A stretch of 64,000 nt of DNA from RYN-230 sp963760405 (GTDB lineage Bacteria; Actinomycetota; Actinomycetes; Streptosporangiales; Streptosporangiaceae): assembly GCA_963760405.1 (NCBI GenBank), contig CAVXCV010000007.1:241131-305130 (forward strand), written 5' to 3'. Under the pieces are notes generated by a model. It searched no databases. It was not told where the DNA came from and saw only the letters and a list, made by a program, of their open reading frames with translations. The number at the start of each line of letters is the position of its first letter. The stretch's first letter is position 1. The position numbers and the translations under genes were made by a program. Of the stretch, positions 27,156 through 36,959 are shown piece after piece.

Positions 27156-28363
27156 TGAGCACCCAGCACGACGGCTTTGTTTTCACCTCCGAGTCGGTGA
27201 CCGAGGGTCACCCGGACAAGATGGCGGACCAGATCTCCGACGCCATCCTGGACGCCGCGCTCGCGCAGGACGCCCAGTCCCGGGTCGCGGTGGAGACGCT
27301 GCTGACCACGGGGCTCATCGTGGTCGCCGGTGAGCTGACCACTACTGCGGTGCTCGACTACAGCGCGATCGCGCGCGCGGTCGTCCGGGATATCGGCTAC
27401 AGCAACGGCGATTGTGGCTTCGACGCCGGCGCGGTCGGCGTCCTGGTGGCGCTGGACAAGCAGTCACCTGATATCGCCCAGGGGGTGGATGCCTCCCGCG
27501 AGGCGCGCAGCAGCGCCGGGCAGCACCCGTACGACCAGGCGGGCGCGGGCGACCAGGGGATGATGTTCGGCTACGCCAGCAACGAGACCCCCGAGCTGAT
27601 GCCGATGCCGATCACGCTGGCGCACCGGCTGGCCCGGCGGCTGGCCGAGGTGCGGCACTCCGGGCTGGTGCCCTACCTGCGCCCGGACGGCAAGACCCAG
27701 GTCACGGTGCGCTATGACGGGGACGGTCGGCCGGTCAAGGTGGAGAAGGTGCTGATTTCCACCCAGCACGCGGAAGGCGCCGAGGACAAGCTCCCCGACC
27801 TGCTCTGGGAGCAGGTGGTGACGCAGGTGCTGCCCGCCGGGCTGTATCAGCCGGACGAGTTGCGGGAGCACTTCTACGTGAACCCGACCGGCCGGTTCGT
27901 CATCGGCGGCCCGGTCGGCGATGCGGGGCTGACCGGCCGGAAGATCATCGTGGACACCTACGGCGGGTTCGCCCGGCACGGCGGCGGCGCGTTCTCCGGC
28001 AAGGACCCGTCCAAGGTGGACCGCAGCGCCGCGTACGGGGCGCGCTACGTGGCCAAGAACATCGTGGCCGCCGGGCTGGCCGACCGGGCCGAGGTCCAGG
28101 TCGCCTACGCGATCGGCATCGCCCGGCCGTTCTCGCTGCTGATCGAGACGTTCGGTACCGCGAAGGTCAGCCCGGCCGTGCTCAGTGAGCTGGTGGACGC
28201 GCACTTCGACCTGCGCCCGGCCGCGCTGGCCGATCACCTGGAACTGCGCCAGCCGCGGTACCGGAGGACCGCCAGCTACGGCCATTTCGGCCGCAGCGAG
28301 CCCGAGTTCACCTGGGAGCGCACGGACAAGGCGGACGCCCTCCGCCAGGCGGCCGGCCGGTAA
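27155..28363 (+). CDS. metK: S-adenosylmethionine synthetase
   Basis: 402 residues. It makes SAM from ATP and methionine in the cytosol. Signatures: VTEGHPDKMADQISDAILDA, GAGDQGMMFGYA and GGGAFSGKDPSKVDRSAAY, with the ATP and metal ligands in place. It is the last gene of the operon from purU and is translationally coupled to the MetE-like gene. Whether this is the only metK of the genome, or a second copy serving this operon, cannot be told here. Confidence 0.97.
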   Translation: MSTQHDGFVFTSESVTEGHPDKMADQISDAILDAALAQDAQSRVAVETLLTTGLIVVAGELTTTAVLDYSAIARAVVRDIGYSNGDCGFDAGAVGVLVALDKQSPDIAQGVDASREARSSAGQHPYDQAGAGDQGMMFGYASNETPELMPMPITLAHRLARRLAEVRHSGLVPYLRPDGKTQVTVRYDGDGRPVKVEKVLISTQHAEGAEDKLPDLLWEQVVTQVLPAGLYQPDELREHFYVNPTGRFVIGGPVGDAGLTGRKIIVDTYGGFARHGGGAFSGKDPSKVDRSAAYGARYVAKNIVAAGLADRAEVQVAYAIGIARPFSLLIETFGTAKVSPAVLSELVDAHFDLRPAALADHLELRQPRYRRTASYGHFGRSEPEFTWERTDKADALRQAAGR

Positions 28364-28370
28364 CCCACCC

Positions 28371-29804
28371 TTACCGGGCGGGCTCGGGGAGGAAGACGGA
28401 GCGGGGCTTGAGGTAGGCGTTGAGGCCTTCCGGGCCGTAGGCACTGCCCTGGCCGCTGGCCCCGTCGCCCCAGGGTGAGCCGAGATCCGGGACATACAGG
28501 TTCACCCCGAACGTGCCGGACCGGATCTGCCGGGCGATGTCCAGCCCGCGGGCGTGGTCTGCGGTCCACACGCTGCCCGCCAGGCCGCAGCCGCAGCTGT
28601 TGACCAGGGCCACCGCCTCGGCCTCATCCGCGTACGGGATGACCGTGACCACCGGGCCGAACACCTCCCGGCCCGGGCCCGCGCCCGCCAGCACGGTGGG
28701 CTGGTAGAAGTAGCCGCGGACCGGGGCCGCGGGGCGCCGCCCGCCCGCGATCACGGTCGCGCCCTCGGCGCTGCTGGCCGCCACGTAGGACTCGACCGCG
28801 GCCCGGTGCCGTGGGCTGACCAGCGGCCCCACGGTGGTCTCCGGGGCCATCGGGTCGCCGATAACCCCGGCCGCCGCCTCGCTGGTGAGCGCGGCCAGCG
28901 TCGCCGTGTACCGGGACCGGGGGGCGAGCACCAGGGACGCGGCGAAGCAGGTCTGGCCCGCGTTGGCAAAGGCGAGCTGGCCGAGGGCGGCCGCGGTCCC
29001 GGCCAGGTCGGCGTCCTCCAGCACGATGGCCGCGGACCGGCCGCCGAGTTCCAGGTTCACCGGCTTGAACGTCTCGCCGCAGGCCACCGCGATCCGGCGG
29101 CCGACGGTGGCCGAGCCAGCGAACGCCACCTTGTCCACGCCGGGATGGCGGGCCAGCATCTCCGCCACCTCGTGCGAACCAGTGACCAGGTTGAACACCC
29201 CGGGCGGGAAGTCCGCCGCCTCGAACGCCTCGGCCAGGATGTAGGCGCTGAGCGAGGTCTGCAACGCCGGTTTGAGGATCACCGTGCACCCCGCCGCCAG
29301 CGCGGGCGCGAGCTGGGAGAAGGCGATCGTCAGTGGGTAGTTCCACGGCGCGATCACGGCCGACACGCCCACTGGCTCGCGGCGGACCATGGTGTGCCCG
29401 CGGAAGTTGACCGCCACCCGGAGCTCCTCCGGGCACAGCACCCGGGCCAGCGCCGCGTAGTAGCGCAGGATGGCCACCGGGACCTCGGCGTTGTGCAGCA
29501 GCGACACGGTGATGGGCATGCCCATCTCCGCGGTCACCAGCCGGGCGGTGTCCTGGGCCCGGGCCTCCAGGGCCAGCGCCAGCCGGTCCATGGCGGCGGC
29601 CCGCTCGGCCTGGGCCGCCCGGGGCCACGGGCCCGCGTCGAACGCCTGCCGGGCCGCGCCGACCGCCACGTCCACATCTTTCGCGGCCGCGGCCGGAGCG
29701 GTGCCCACGATCTCCTCGGTCGCCGGGTTGGCCACCGTGACCGCGTCCGTCGACGTCGCGGGCAGCAGGCAGCCACGGGCGTAGATATCCCGGTATTCGA
29801 GCAT
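28371..29804 (-). CDS. NAD(P)-dependent aldehyde dehydrogenase
   Basis: 477 residues of the ALDH superfamily. Visible are APWNYPLTIAFSQLAPALAAG (NAD-binding), the general-base Glu in LELGGRSAAIVLEDAD, the nucleophile in NAGQTCFA and EVFGPVVTVIPY. It oxidises an aldehyde to the acid, possibly the product of the alcohol or amine pathways encoded nearby. Its start faces the PucR gene across 211 bp that hold a long palindrome, so both are probably controlled together. Convergent with metK, 7 bp apart. Confidence 0.92.
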   Translation of the reverse strand: MLEYRDIYARGCLLPATSTDAVTVANPATEEIVGTAPAAAAKDVDVAVGAARQAFDAGPWPRAAQAERAAAMDRLALALEARAQDTARLVTAEMGMPITVSLLHNAEVPVAILRYYAALARVLCPEELRVAVNFRGHTMVRREPVGVSAVIAPWNYPLTIAFSQLAPALAAGCTVILKPALQTSLSAYILAEAFEAADFPPGVFNLVTGSHEVAEMLARHPGVDKVAFAGSATVGRRIAVACGETFKPVNLELGGRSAAIVLEDADLAGTAAALGQLAFANAGQTCFAASLVLAPRSRYTATLAALTSEAAAGVIGDPMAPETTVGPLVSPRHRAAVESYVAASSAEGATVIAGGRRPAAPVRGYFYQPTVLAGAGPGREVFGPVVTVIPYADEAEAVALVNSCGCGLAGSVWTADHARGLDIARQIRSGTFGVNLYVPDLGSPWGDGASGQGSAYGPEGLNAYLKPRSVFLPEPAR

Positions 29805-29870
29805 CCAGGCCGCCTTCCCGGCTGACGGCCGCGCGCCGGGACGCCCGGCACGAACAGCGGTGACCGTGGC

Positions 29871-29880
29871 CAGTTAACTG
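29871..29880. promoter_or_regulatory. 10-bp palindrome upstream of the aldehyde dehydrogenase
   Basis: CAGTTAACTG is a perfect palindrome 67 bp before the aldehyde dehydrogenase start. It could be a half-site or promoter element; no second copy was found next to it. Confidence 0.3.
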
Positions 29881-29955
29881 TCATGAAATGTGCGCTGATC
29901 GTGCCGATATTGTCAAGCTTTGCCCCGACCGGCACACTGGCATTCAACGATCCGA

Positions 29956-29986
29956 GCTGACTTTGTGGCCTGGCCACAAAGTCAGC
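29956..29986. promoter_or_regulatory. 31-bp palindrome, probable PucR operator
   Basis: Perfect arms 29956-29970 and 29972-29986 around one central T; the core reads CTTTGTGG...CCACAAAG. It ends 29 bp before the PucR ATG and lies between two divergent genes. There is no T-tract, so it is not a terminator. By position it is the best candidate operator for the adjacent PucR-type regulator. Confidence 0.7.
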
Positions 29987-30015
29987 ACCACACTCCGGCC
30001 ATATCCTGGGGAATC

Positions 30016-31371
30016 ATGACGGACAGGCATCCGGCTGCCGCCGGGCACGTCGTCAGTTCTGGTCGCGAGCGTGACCTCAGCCGAGAGAACCTGGTGCTCC
30101 GTGAGCTGGTGACGGTGTACCGCCAGCTGTCCGGCCTGGCCCTGCAGGACGCCGACCTGGCCAGCATCACGCAGCTGCTCGCCGACCGGACGGCGGCCAC
30201 GGTGGCGGTGGTGAGCCCGGTGATGGACGTGATCGCCGCCGCGGCCCCGGGTACCCCGCCGGACAAGGCCGCGGACCTGGTCCGCGAGGCCGTCGTGCAT
30301 CCCCGGCTGGGCCAGGTGCTGCGTGCGTCCCGGCAGGGCCACCGGCCGCTCTGGCTGCCCAGCGTCGGCGGGATGCCCGCCATCATCGTCGCGCCGGTCC
30401 TGGTCGGCGAGGAGGTGCCGGCCCACCTGATCACCATGGATCCGGCCGAGCAGGACGCGGACGAGGACATGCGCCTGCTGGTCACCGAGCACGCGGCCAC
30501 CATCTGCGGGGTGATCCTGGGCCGGGAGCACGTGGTCGCCGCGGCCGCCCGGCGGGTCCGCGACGACCTGGTGGAGGGGCTGCTACTGGGCCGGGGCCGG
30601 GACGACGCCGAGACCGGCCGCTGGGCGGCGCACCTCGGCTACGACGCGGCCCGCGTGCACAAAGTGATGGCCATTGCCTTCGACCTGCCGCCGCCCCGGC
30701 CGGGCCAGGACGCCGACGCGCTGCGGCAGCGGGTCCGGGACGTGATCGAGCACTTCTTCGCCACCCGCTCCCCGGATGTGATCATCTCCGCCCGGGAGGC
30801 CGAGGTCGTGCTGGTCGCCCTGGCCGCTGACCGGCAGCACCCGGACGGGACGGACCCGGCCCGGCTCGGCGGGACGTGCATCGCCCGGCTGGCCGAGCTG
30901 TTCCCGGGCACCAAGGCGGTCATCGGCATCGGCGGGCCCTGCCGGAACCCGCGGGAGATCGCCCGGTCCTACGAGGAAGCGCACCGGACGCTGGAGACGC
31001 TGCGCCGCCTCGGCCGGACCGGCGCCGTCACCGCCTTCGCCGACCTCGGTATCCACCGGCTGCTGCTCCAGGTGCCCGACCTGGCCGAGCTGCGGTCGTT
31101 CGCGGACGACGTGCTCGGCACCCTGCGCCGTACCGAGCGGGACCGGCGCGCCGAGTACCTCACCACGCTCGCCTGCTACCTGCGGGAGAACAGCAGCCCG
31201 CAGCGGGCCGCGCGGTACCTGCACATCCACCCGAACACCGTCGCCTACCGGATCAAGCGGATCGAGGAGATCACCGGGCTGTCCCTGGACAGCTACCGGG
31301 ACCGGCTCACCACGCAGGTGGCCCTGGAGATCCTCGATGCGCTCGGGGATGATGCACGGGGTGATGCGTGA
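30016..31371 (+). CDS. PucR-family transcriptional regulator
   Basis: 451 residues. The N-terminal sensory part (residues about 20-170, GAF/PucR-like) is followed by a GGDEF-like CdaR middle domain (FPGTKAVIGIGGPCRNPREIARSYEEAHRTLE) and a C-terminal helix-turn-helix (YLRENSSPQRAARYLHIHPNTVAYRIKRIEEITG). PucR of Bacillus activates purine catabolism and CdaR proteins sense organic acids. ATG 30016 is chosen by TGGGGA upstream; the longer frame reads through the palindrome. Its stop overlaps the start of the homocysteine methyltransferase gene, so regulator and enzymes form one operon, with autoregulation likely. Confidence 0.9.
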   Translation: MTDRHPAAAGHVVSSGRERDLSRENLVLRELVTVYRQLSGLALQDADLASITQLLADRTAATVAVVSPVMDVIAAAAPGTPPDKAADLVREAVVHPRLGQVLRASRQGHRPLWLPSVGGMPAIIVAPVLVGEEVPAHLITMDPAEQDADEDMRLLVTEHAATICGVILGREHVVAAAARRVRDDLVEGLLLGRGRDDAETGRWAAHLGYDAARVHKVMAIAFDLPPPRPGQDADALRQRVRDVIEHFFATRSPDVIISAREAEVVLVALAADRQHPDGTDPARLGGTCIARLAELFPGTKAVIGIGGPCRNPREIARSYEEAHRTLETLRRLGRTGAVTAFADLGIHRLLLQVPDLAELRSFADDVLGTLRRTERDRRAEYLTTLACYLRENSSPQRAARYLHIHPNTVAYRIKRIEEITGLSLDSYRDRLTTQVALEILDALGDDARGDA

Positions 31372-33203
31372 TGACCGCGATCACCGGCGTGCTCGGCAGG
31401 CGGCTGCTGGTCTGCGACGGTGCCATGGGCACGATGCTGCACGCCGCGGGCTGCGCGCTGGACCGGGCGCTGCCCGAGGTCAACCTCTCTGACCCCAAGC
31501 TGGTTGCGACCATCCACGAGAGCTACGTGTCCGCGGGCGCTGACATCATCGAGACCAACACGTTCGGGGCGAACCGGCTCTGGCTGGCCGGCCATGGCTA
31601 CGCGGATGAGGCCGCCGAGATCAACCAGGCCGCGGTCCGGATCGCCCGCGAGGTCAGCGACCAGGCCGGCCGCCCGGTGTTCGTGGCCGGCGCGGTCTCC
31701 CCCGCGGTGACCGCACGGCAGCGCCGCCGGGTCGGGGCGGCCGAGCGGGCCGCGGTGCTCACCGAGCAGGTCCGGGCCCTGGCCGCGGCCGGGGTGGACC
31801 TGCTCATCCTGGAGACGTTCGGCTACCTGGACGAGCTCGCCGAGGCCGTGACCGTGGCCAGCGACGCCTGCGAGATGCCGATCGTGGCCCAGGCCACCTT
31901 TGCCGACGACGGGCGCACCCTGGGCGGGGAGACGCCGTACGAGGTCGCCTCGGTGCTCGGCGAGCTGCCGGTGGCGATGATCGGGGCCAACTGCACCACC
32001 GGCCCGCAGCGGATGCTCGCCGTGCTGGAGAGCCTGGTCCGGTGCAGCCCGCTGCCAGTGAGCGCGCAGCCGAACGCGGGCCAGCCGCGCCGGGTGGACC
32101 ACGGCCGCGTCGAGTTCAGCATCGAGGCCAGCTACTTCGCCCGCTACCTGCGCCGGTTCGCGGACGCCGGGGCGGCCCTGGTCGGCGGCTGCTGCGGGAC
32201 CACGCCCAGCCATATCGAGGCGGCCGCGGCCCAGCTGGCTGAGCTGCGGGCCGTCCGGGCCCGGCCGGGCACCGGGGCCGCCCAGCGCCGCGCCGCGCCG
32301 GGCGCTGACGCGCCAGTCAGCACCGGGGTGCTCGCGGCTCAGCTGGCCCGCCGGAGCTTCGTGCTCGCCGCTGAGTTCCCGGCCCCGGACGAGGGCACGC
32401 TCAGCCAGGCCACGGACGCCGTGATCGCCCTGCGCGAGCACGGGGTGGGGCTGTTCGCGATCACCGCGGCCCAGGCTCCCCGGGCGCACCGGGATTCCCT
32501 CGGCATGGCCCTGCACCTGCAGCAGCACGCCGGGGTGGAGGCCATCGTCACGATGACGACCTGGGACAAGACCATCATGACGCTGCAGGCGGATCTGCTC
32601 GGCGCGCACGCGCTCGGCGTCCGCAACGTCATCTGCGAAGCGGGTAACCCGCCGGTGCTGGGCGACTACCCGGCGGTGGACGGGATCTGGGAGGTCGACT
32701 CGCTCGGCCTGGTGGCGCTGCTCGCGGGGCTGAACACCGGCCGCGACCTGGATGGGCTGCCGCTGAGCACGAAGACCTCGTTCTGCATCGGCAGCCGGAT
32801 CAACCCGGGGGCGGCGGACGTCGCGGCGGAGATCGCCCGGGCCCGGGCGGAAGTGCGCGCGGGTGCGCAGTTCCTGGTCACCCGGCCGGTCTACGAGCTG
32901 GACACGCTGCGCCGGATGACCGGGGCGCTGGCGGACACCGGGGTGCCGGTGCTGCTCTCGGTGTCGCCACTGCGCAGCTTCGAGGAGGCCGACTACCTGG
33001 CGCACGAGGTGCCGGAGGTGCACATCCCGGCGGACACGCTGCGCGCGCTGGAGGCCGCGGGGCGGGCCGCGGCCCGGCGGTGCGGCCTGGACCTGGCCGC
33101 GGGCCTGGTGCGCGGGGGGCGCCCGCTGGTCAGCGGGGTGGTGCTGACCGCCGACCAGGGCGACGCCACGGCCCTGGAACCGCTGCTGGCCGCTATTAAG
33201 TGA
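31371..33203 (+). CDS. Bifunctional homocysteine S-methyltransferase / methylenetetrahydrofolate reductase
   Basis: 610 residues. Residues 1-300 form a Pfam homocysteine S-methyltransferase barrel with zinc cysteines Cys208 (GANCTTGP), Cys274 and Cys275 (GGCCGTTP) and an early DGAMGTMLH. Residues from about 325 on form an MTHFR barrel (AAEFPAPDEGT, TMTTWDKTIMTLQADLLGAHALGV, TKTSFCIGSRINPGA). The fusion is known from Bacillus YitJ. It would reduce methylene-THF and methylate homocysteine, or take methyl from an S- or N-methyl donor. The window thus has two full routes to methionine in separate operons. ATG overlaps the PucR stop (TGATG). Confidence 0.9.
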   Translation: MTAITGVLGRRLLVCDGAMGTMLHAAGCALDRALPEVNLSDPKLVATIHESYVSAGADIIETNTFGANRLWLAGHGYADEAAEINQAAVRIAREVSDQAGRPVFVAGAVSPAVTARQRRRVGAAERAAVLTEQVRALAAAGVDLLILETFGYLDELAEAVTVASDACEMPIVAQATFADDGRTLGGETPYEVASVLGELPVAMIGANCTTGPQRMLAVLESLVRCSPLPVSAQPNAGQPRRVDHGRVEFSIEASYFARYLRRFADAGAALVGGCCGTTPSHIEAAAAQLAELRAVRARPGTGAAQRRAAPGADAPVSTGVLAAQLARRSFVLAAEFPAPDEGTLSQATDAVIALREHGVGLFAITAAQAPRAHRDSLGMALHLQQHAGVEAIVTMTTWDKTIMTLQADLLGAHALGVRNVICEAGNPPVLGDYPAVDGIWEVDSLGLVALLAGLNTGRDLDGLPLSTKTSFCIGSRINPGAADVAAEIARARAEVRAGAQFLVTRPVYELDTLRRMTGALADTGVPVLLSVSPLRSFEEADYLAHEVPEVHIPADTLRALEAAGRAAARRCGLDLAAGLVRGGRPLVSGVVLTADQGDATALEPLLAAIK

Positions 33204-33275
33204 GAATCCAGAATTACCCAGGAAGCCTGGGCCCATAATGCATGAGCCCATCGAGAACGGACCAACGGAGGCCGG

Positions 33276-35608
33276 ATGAGCATCCTCGGCACGCGGGTTG
33301 TGCGCACCGAAGACCCGCGGCTGCTGACCGCGGGCGGCAGCTACGTAGAGGACCTGCGGGTCCCGGAACTGGCCGGGTGTGCCCGGATCACGTTCGTGCG
33401 TAGCCCGATCGCGCACGCCATGATCACCGGTATCGACACGGCCGCGGCCCGGGAGGCGCCGGGCGTGGTCGCGGTGCTGACCGCCGCGGACATGGACGAC
33501 CTGGCGCCGCCGCCCGGCCCGGGCGGCGAACCGCCGCCCAGCGAGGCACCGCTGCCGCTCGGCGGCGCGTTCGCCGAGCCATTGCTGGCGGTGGACCGGG
33601 TGCGGTACGTGGGCGAGCCGGTGGCGATGGTGCTGACCGACGACCGGTACCAGGGCGCGGACGCCGCGGAACTGGTCAGCGTGGACTACGCGCCGCTGCC
33701 CGCGGTGGTGGGCGTCGGCGCTGCCCTGGCCGACCAGGCGCTGCTGTTCCCCGCCGCCGGGTCGAACGTGGCGGTGACCGGCGGGACGGCCGCTGACCTG
33801 ACCGCCTTCGACGACTGCCCGGTGGTGGTCAAGCGGACCATCGTGAACCAGCGGCTCGCCCCGGTGCCGCTGGAGGGCCGCGCCGCCGCGGCGCGGTGGG
33901 CGGACGGCGCGCTGACCTTCTGGGCGAGCACGCAGAACGCGCAGATCAGCCGGTTCATCCTGGCCGGGGCCCTGGGCCTGGACCCGGGGGCCATCCGGGT
34001 GATCGCCCCCGACGTGGGCGGCGGGTTCGGCGCCAAGGTCGGCATCGACCGGGACGCGCTGCTGGTGGCCTGGGCGGCCCGGCGGACCGGCCGCGCCCTG
34101 CGCTGGGTGGAGAGCCGCAGCGAGAACATGGTCGGGATGACCCACGGACGGGCTCAGCAGCAGGCGATCACGATCGGCGGCAGCCCGGATGGGCGGATCC
34201 TGGCCTACCGGCTGGAGGTGGTCCAGGACACCGGGGCCTATCCCCGGATGAGCGGCTTCCTGCCCGGCCTGACCAGCCTGATGGCGGCGGGCCCGTACGC
34301 CATCCCGCGAGTGCAGACGGCGTACCAGGTGGTGGTGACCAACACCACGCCGATCTCCGCCTACCGCGGGGCCGGGCGGCCGGAGGCGACCGCGGCGATC
34401 GAGCGGGCGATCGACCTGTTCGCCGCGGAGATCGGCATGGACCCGGCCGAGGTCCGGCGGCGGAACCTGATCCCGCCGCAGGCGTTCCCGTACACCACCG
34501 CGAGTGGCGCAGTCTACGACACCGGCGAGTACATCCAGGCCCTGGACCAGGCGCTGGCCGGGCCGGCTACCCGGAGCTGCGCGCCGAGCAGGCCCGGCGG
34601 CGGGAGCGCGGTGACGTGACCCAGCTGGGTATCGGGCTGGCCAGCTACGTGGAGATCACCGCCGCCGACGCCGCCGGCGGGGAGACGGCCCGGCTGGTAG
34701 TGCACCCCGACGGCACCGCCACCGCCTACACCGGCAGTTCCGCGCACGGCCAGGGCCACCACACCGCCTGGGCCATGCTGGTCGAGGCCGAGCTGGGCAT
34801 CCCGATGGCCAAGGTGACCGTGGTGCACGGCGATACCGACCTGATCCCGGACGGCGTGGGCACCTACGCGTCCCGCTCGCTGCAGCTGGGCGGGGTCGCC
34901 GTGCACATGGCCGCTCAGGACGTCAAGGAGCAGGCACGCCAGGTTGCTGCGGAGCTGATCGAGGCCAGCGCGGACGACCTGGAGCTGGACGCCGGGCGCG
35001 GGGTCTGGCAGGTCCGCGGCGACCCGGCCACCGCGCTCGGCTGGGCCGAGGTGGCGGGCCGGGCCGGGCCGGACGGGCTGGTGGCGGCCGTCCGGTACGC
35101 GGAAGGCCAGCCGACCTTCCCGTTCGGCACGCACGTGTCCGTGGTCGAGGTGGACACCGAGACCGGCAAGGCCCGGCTGATCCGGCAGGTCACCGTGGAC
35201 GACGCCGGGACGGTGGTGAACCCGGTGCTGTGCGAGGGCCAGCGGCACGGCGGCATCGCCCAGGGCGTGGCCCAGGCGCTGCTGGAGGAGATGGTCTACG
35301 ACGCCGACGGCAATCCGCTCACCGGGACCCTGGCGGACTACGCCATCATCACCGCGGCGGAGCTGCCCAGCTTCGAGCTGCTGCCCAGTGAGACCCCCAC
35401 GCCGGTCAACCCGCTCGGCGCCAAGGGCATCGGCGAGGCCGGCACCATCGGCGCCGCTCCCGCCGTGCAGAACGCCGTGATCGACGCGCTCAGCCACCTG
35501 GGCGTGCGGCACCTCGACATGCCTGCCACCCCGGCCCGGGTCTGGGCCGCGATCAGCGAAGCCCGCGCGCACGAGGACAGCGCGTCTAACCACAGGGAGC
35601 AGCGGTGA
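33276..35608 (+). CDS. Molybdenum hydroxylase large subunit, form II CoxL-like (one frameshift)
   Basis: 777 residues after repair. The first frame ends in DQALAG and the second takes up at AGYPELRAEQARRRERG; adding one base at about 34559 restores the expected ALARAGYPEL. Active-site loop ISAYRGAGRPEA is the form II (AYRGAGR) type, not the AYRCSFR of true CO dehydrogenase. DVGGGFGAKVG and the C-terminal GAKGIGEAGTIGAAPAV with the catalytic Glu are intact. So it is a molybdenum-cytosine-dinucleotide hydroxylase of an unknown aldehyde, purine or N-heterocycle. ATG 33276 follows GGAGG. Gene order here is large, small, medium. Confidence 0.88.
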
Positions 35609-36102
35609 AGGTCAGTGTGACGGTGAACGGCGGGGTGGTCGCCGCGGAGGTGGCCGACCGGACCCTGCTCGTGCACTTCCTGCGCGACGTGGCCGGCCTC
35701 ACCGCCACCAACGTGGGGTGTGACACGAGCTCCTGCGGGGCCTGCACGGTGCTGCTGGACGGCCAGTCGGTGAAGTCGTGCACGGTGCTGGCCGCCCAGG
35801 CGGACGGCGGCTCGGTGACGACCGTGGAAGGCCTGTCCGGCCTGCACGCCGACGCTGATCAGGCGGACATCGATCCGGCCCTGCTGCACCCGGTGCAGCG
35901 CGCGTTCCGGGCCGAGCACGCCCTGCAGTGCGGGTTCTGCACCCCGGGCATGGTGATGGCGGCCGTGTCCCTGCTGGCCGAGAACCCCGCGCCGACCGAG
36001 GACGAGGTCCGGGCCGGGCTGGAGGGCAACCTGTGCCGGTGCACCGGCTACCACAACATCGTCCGGGCCATCCTGGCCGCGAGTGAGGAGCTGGCTCAGT
36101 GA
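35605..36102 (+). CDS. Molybdenum hydroxylase small subunit, two [2Fe-2S] clusters
   Basis: 165 residues. The plant-ferredoxin-type cluster is bound by VGCDTSSCGACTVLL plus a later Cys in VKSC, and the second cluster by LQCGFCTPGM and GNLCRCTGYHNI. All eight cysteines are present. It passes electrons from the molybdenum site to FAD. GTG 35605 overlaps the stop of the large subunit. Confidence 0.95.
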   Translation: MKVSVTVNGGVVAAEVADRTLLVHFLRDVAGLTATNVGCDTSSCGACTVLLDGQSVKSCTVLAAQADGGSVTTVEGLSGLHADADQADIDPALLHPVQRAFRAEHALQCGFCTPGMVMAAVSLLAENPAPTEDEVRAGLEGNLCRCTGYHNIVRAILAASEELAQ

Positions 36103-36914
36103 TCCCGGCGGCGTTCAGTTATCAGCGGGCCTGGACCGTGGATGAGGCGCTCAGCCTGGCCGCCCAGGGAGGTGAGGACGCGAAGTTCCTGGCTGGCGGC
36201 CATTCCCTGCTGCCGCTGATGAAGCTACGGCTGGCCGTGCCGGAGATCGTGGTGGACATCGGGCGGCTGGGTGAGCTGCGCTATATCCGCGAAGACGGTG
36301 CTCACCTGGCCGTGGGCGCGCTCGCCACTTATCACGACCTGGCCCAGTCCGACCTGGTGCGCCGTGAGCTGCCGCTGCTGGCCCACGCAGCCGGCCAGGT
36401 TGGCGACCCGCAGGTCCGGCACCGGGGCACGATCGGCGGCTCGCTGGCCCACGCCGACCCCGCGGCTGACCTGCCCGCGGTGATCCTGGCGCTGGATGCC
36501 ACGCTGGTGGCCCGGGGGCCGGCCGGCCGCCGGGAGATCCCGGCGAGCGAGTTCTTCCGCGGCCTGTTCGAGACCGCGCTGGAACCCGGCGAGCTGCTGA
36601 CCGAGGTCCGCATCGGCGTGCCGCAGCCGGCCGGCTGGTCGTTCCAGAAGTTCACCAAGCGGGCCATTGACTGGGCCATCGTGGGTGCCGCGGTGCAGGG
36701 CAGCCGGGTGGCCCTGGTGAACATGGCGGAGCGGCCGGTCCGGGCCGCTGCGGTGGAGCAGGCGCTGGCGGCCGGCGCGGGGCTACAGGAGGCGGCCGCG
36801 CACGCGGCCGAGGGCACCAGCCCGCCGGAAGACATGAACGGGAACCGGGCCTACCGCGAGCACCTGGCCCGGGTCCTGGTCGGCCGCGCACTGGCGGAGG
36901 CGTCAGCGCGCTAA
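36099..36914 (+). CDS. Molybdenum hydroxylase medium subunit, FAD-binding
   Basis: 271 residues of the CoxM/XdhB type. FAD-binding motifs AGGHSLLP (about 32-39) and RGTIGGSLAHADPAAD (about 110-125) are intact, as is the C-terminal CO-dehydrogenase flavoprotein domain. GTG 36099 overlaps the small-subunit stop. It completes a three-subunit hydroxylase with the two preceding genes. Confidence 0.93.
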   Translation: MIPAAFSYQRAWTVDEALSLAAQGGEDAKFLAGGHSLLPLMKLRLAVPEIVVDIGRLGELRYIREDGAHLAVGALATYHDLAQSDLVRRELPLLAHAAGQVGDPQVRHRGTIGGSLAHADPAADLPAVILALDATLVARGPAGRREIPASEFFRGLFETALEPGELLTEVRIGVPQPAGWSFQKFTKRAIDWAIVGAAVQGSRVALVNMAERPVRAAAVEQALAAGAGLQEAAAHAAEGTSPPEDMNGNRAYREHLARVLVGRALAEASAR

Positions 36915-36959
36915 CGGCCGCCCCTCAGGTCGCAAGGGCCGCTCAAGTCACAGCCCAAC

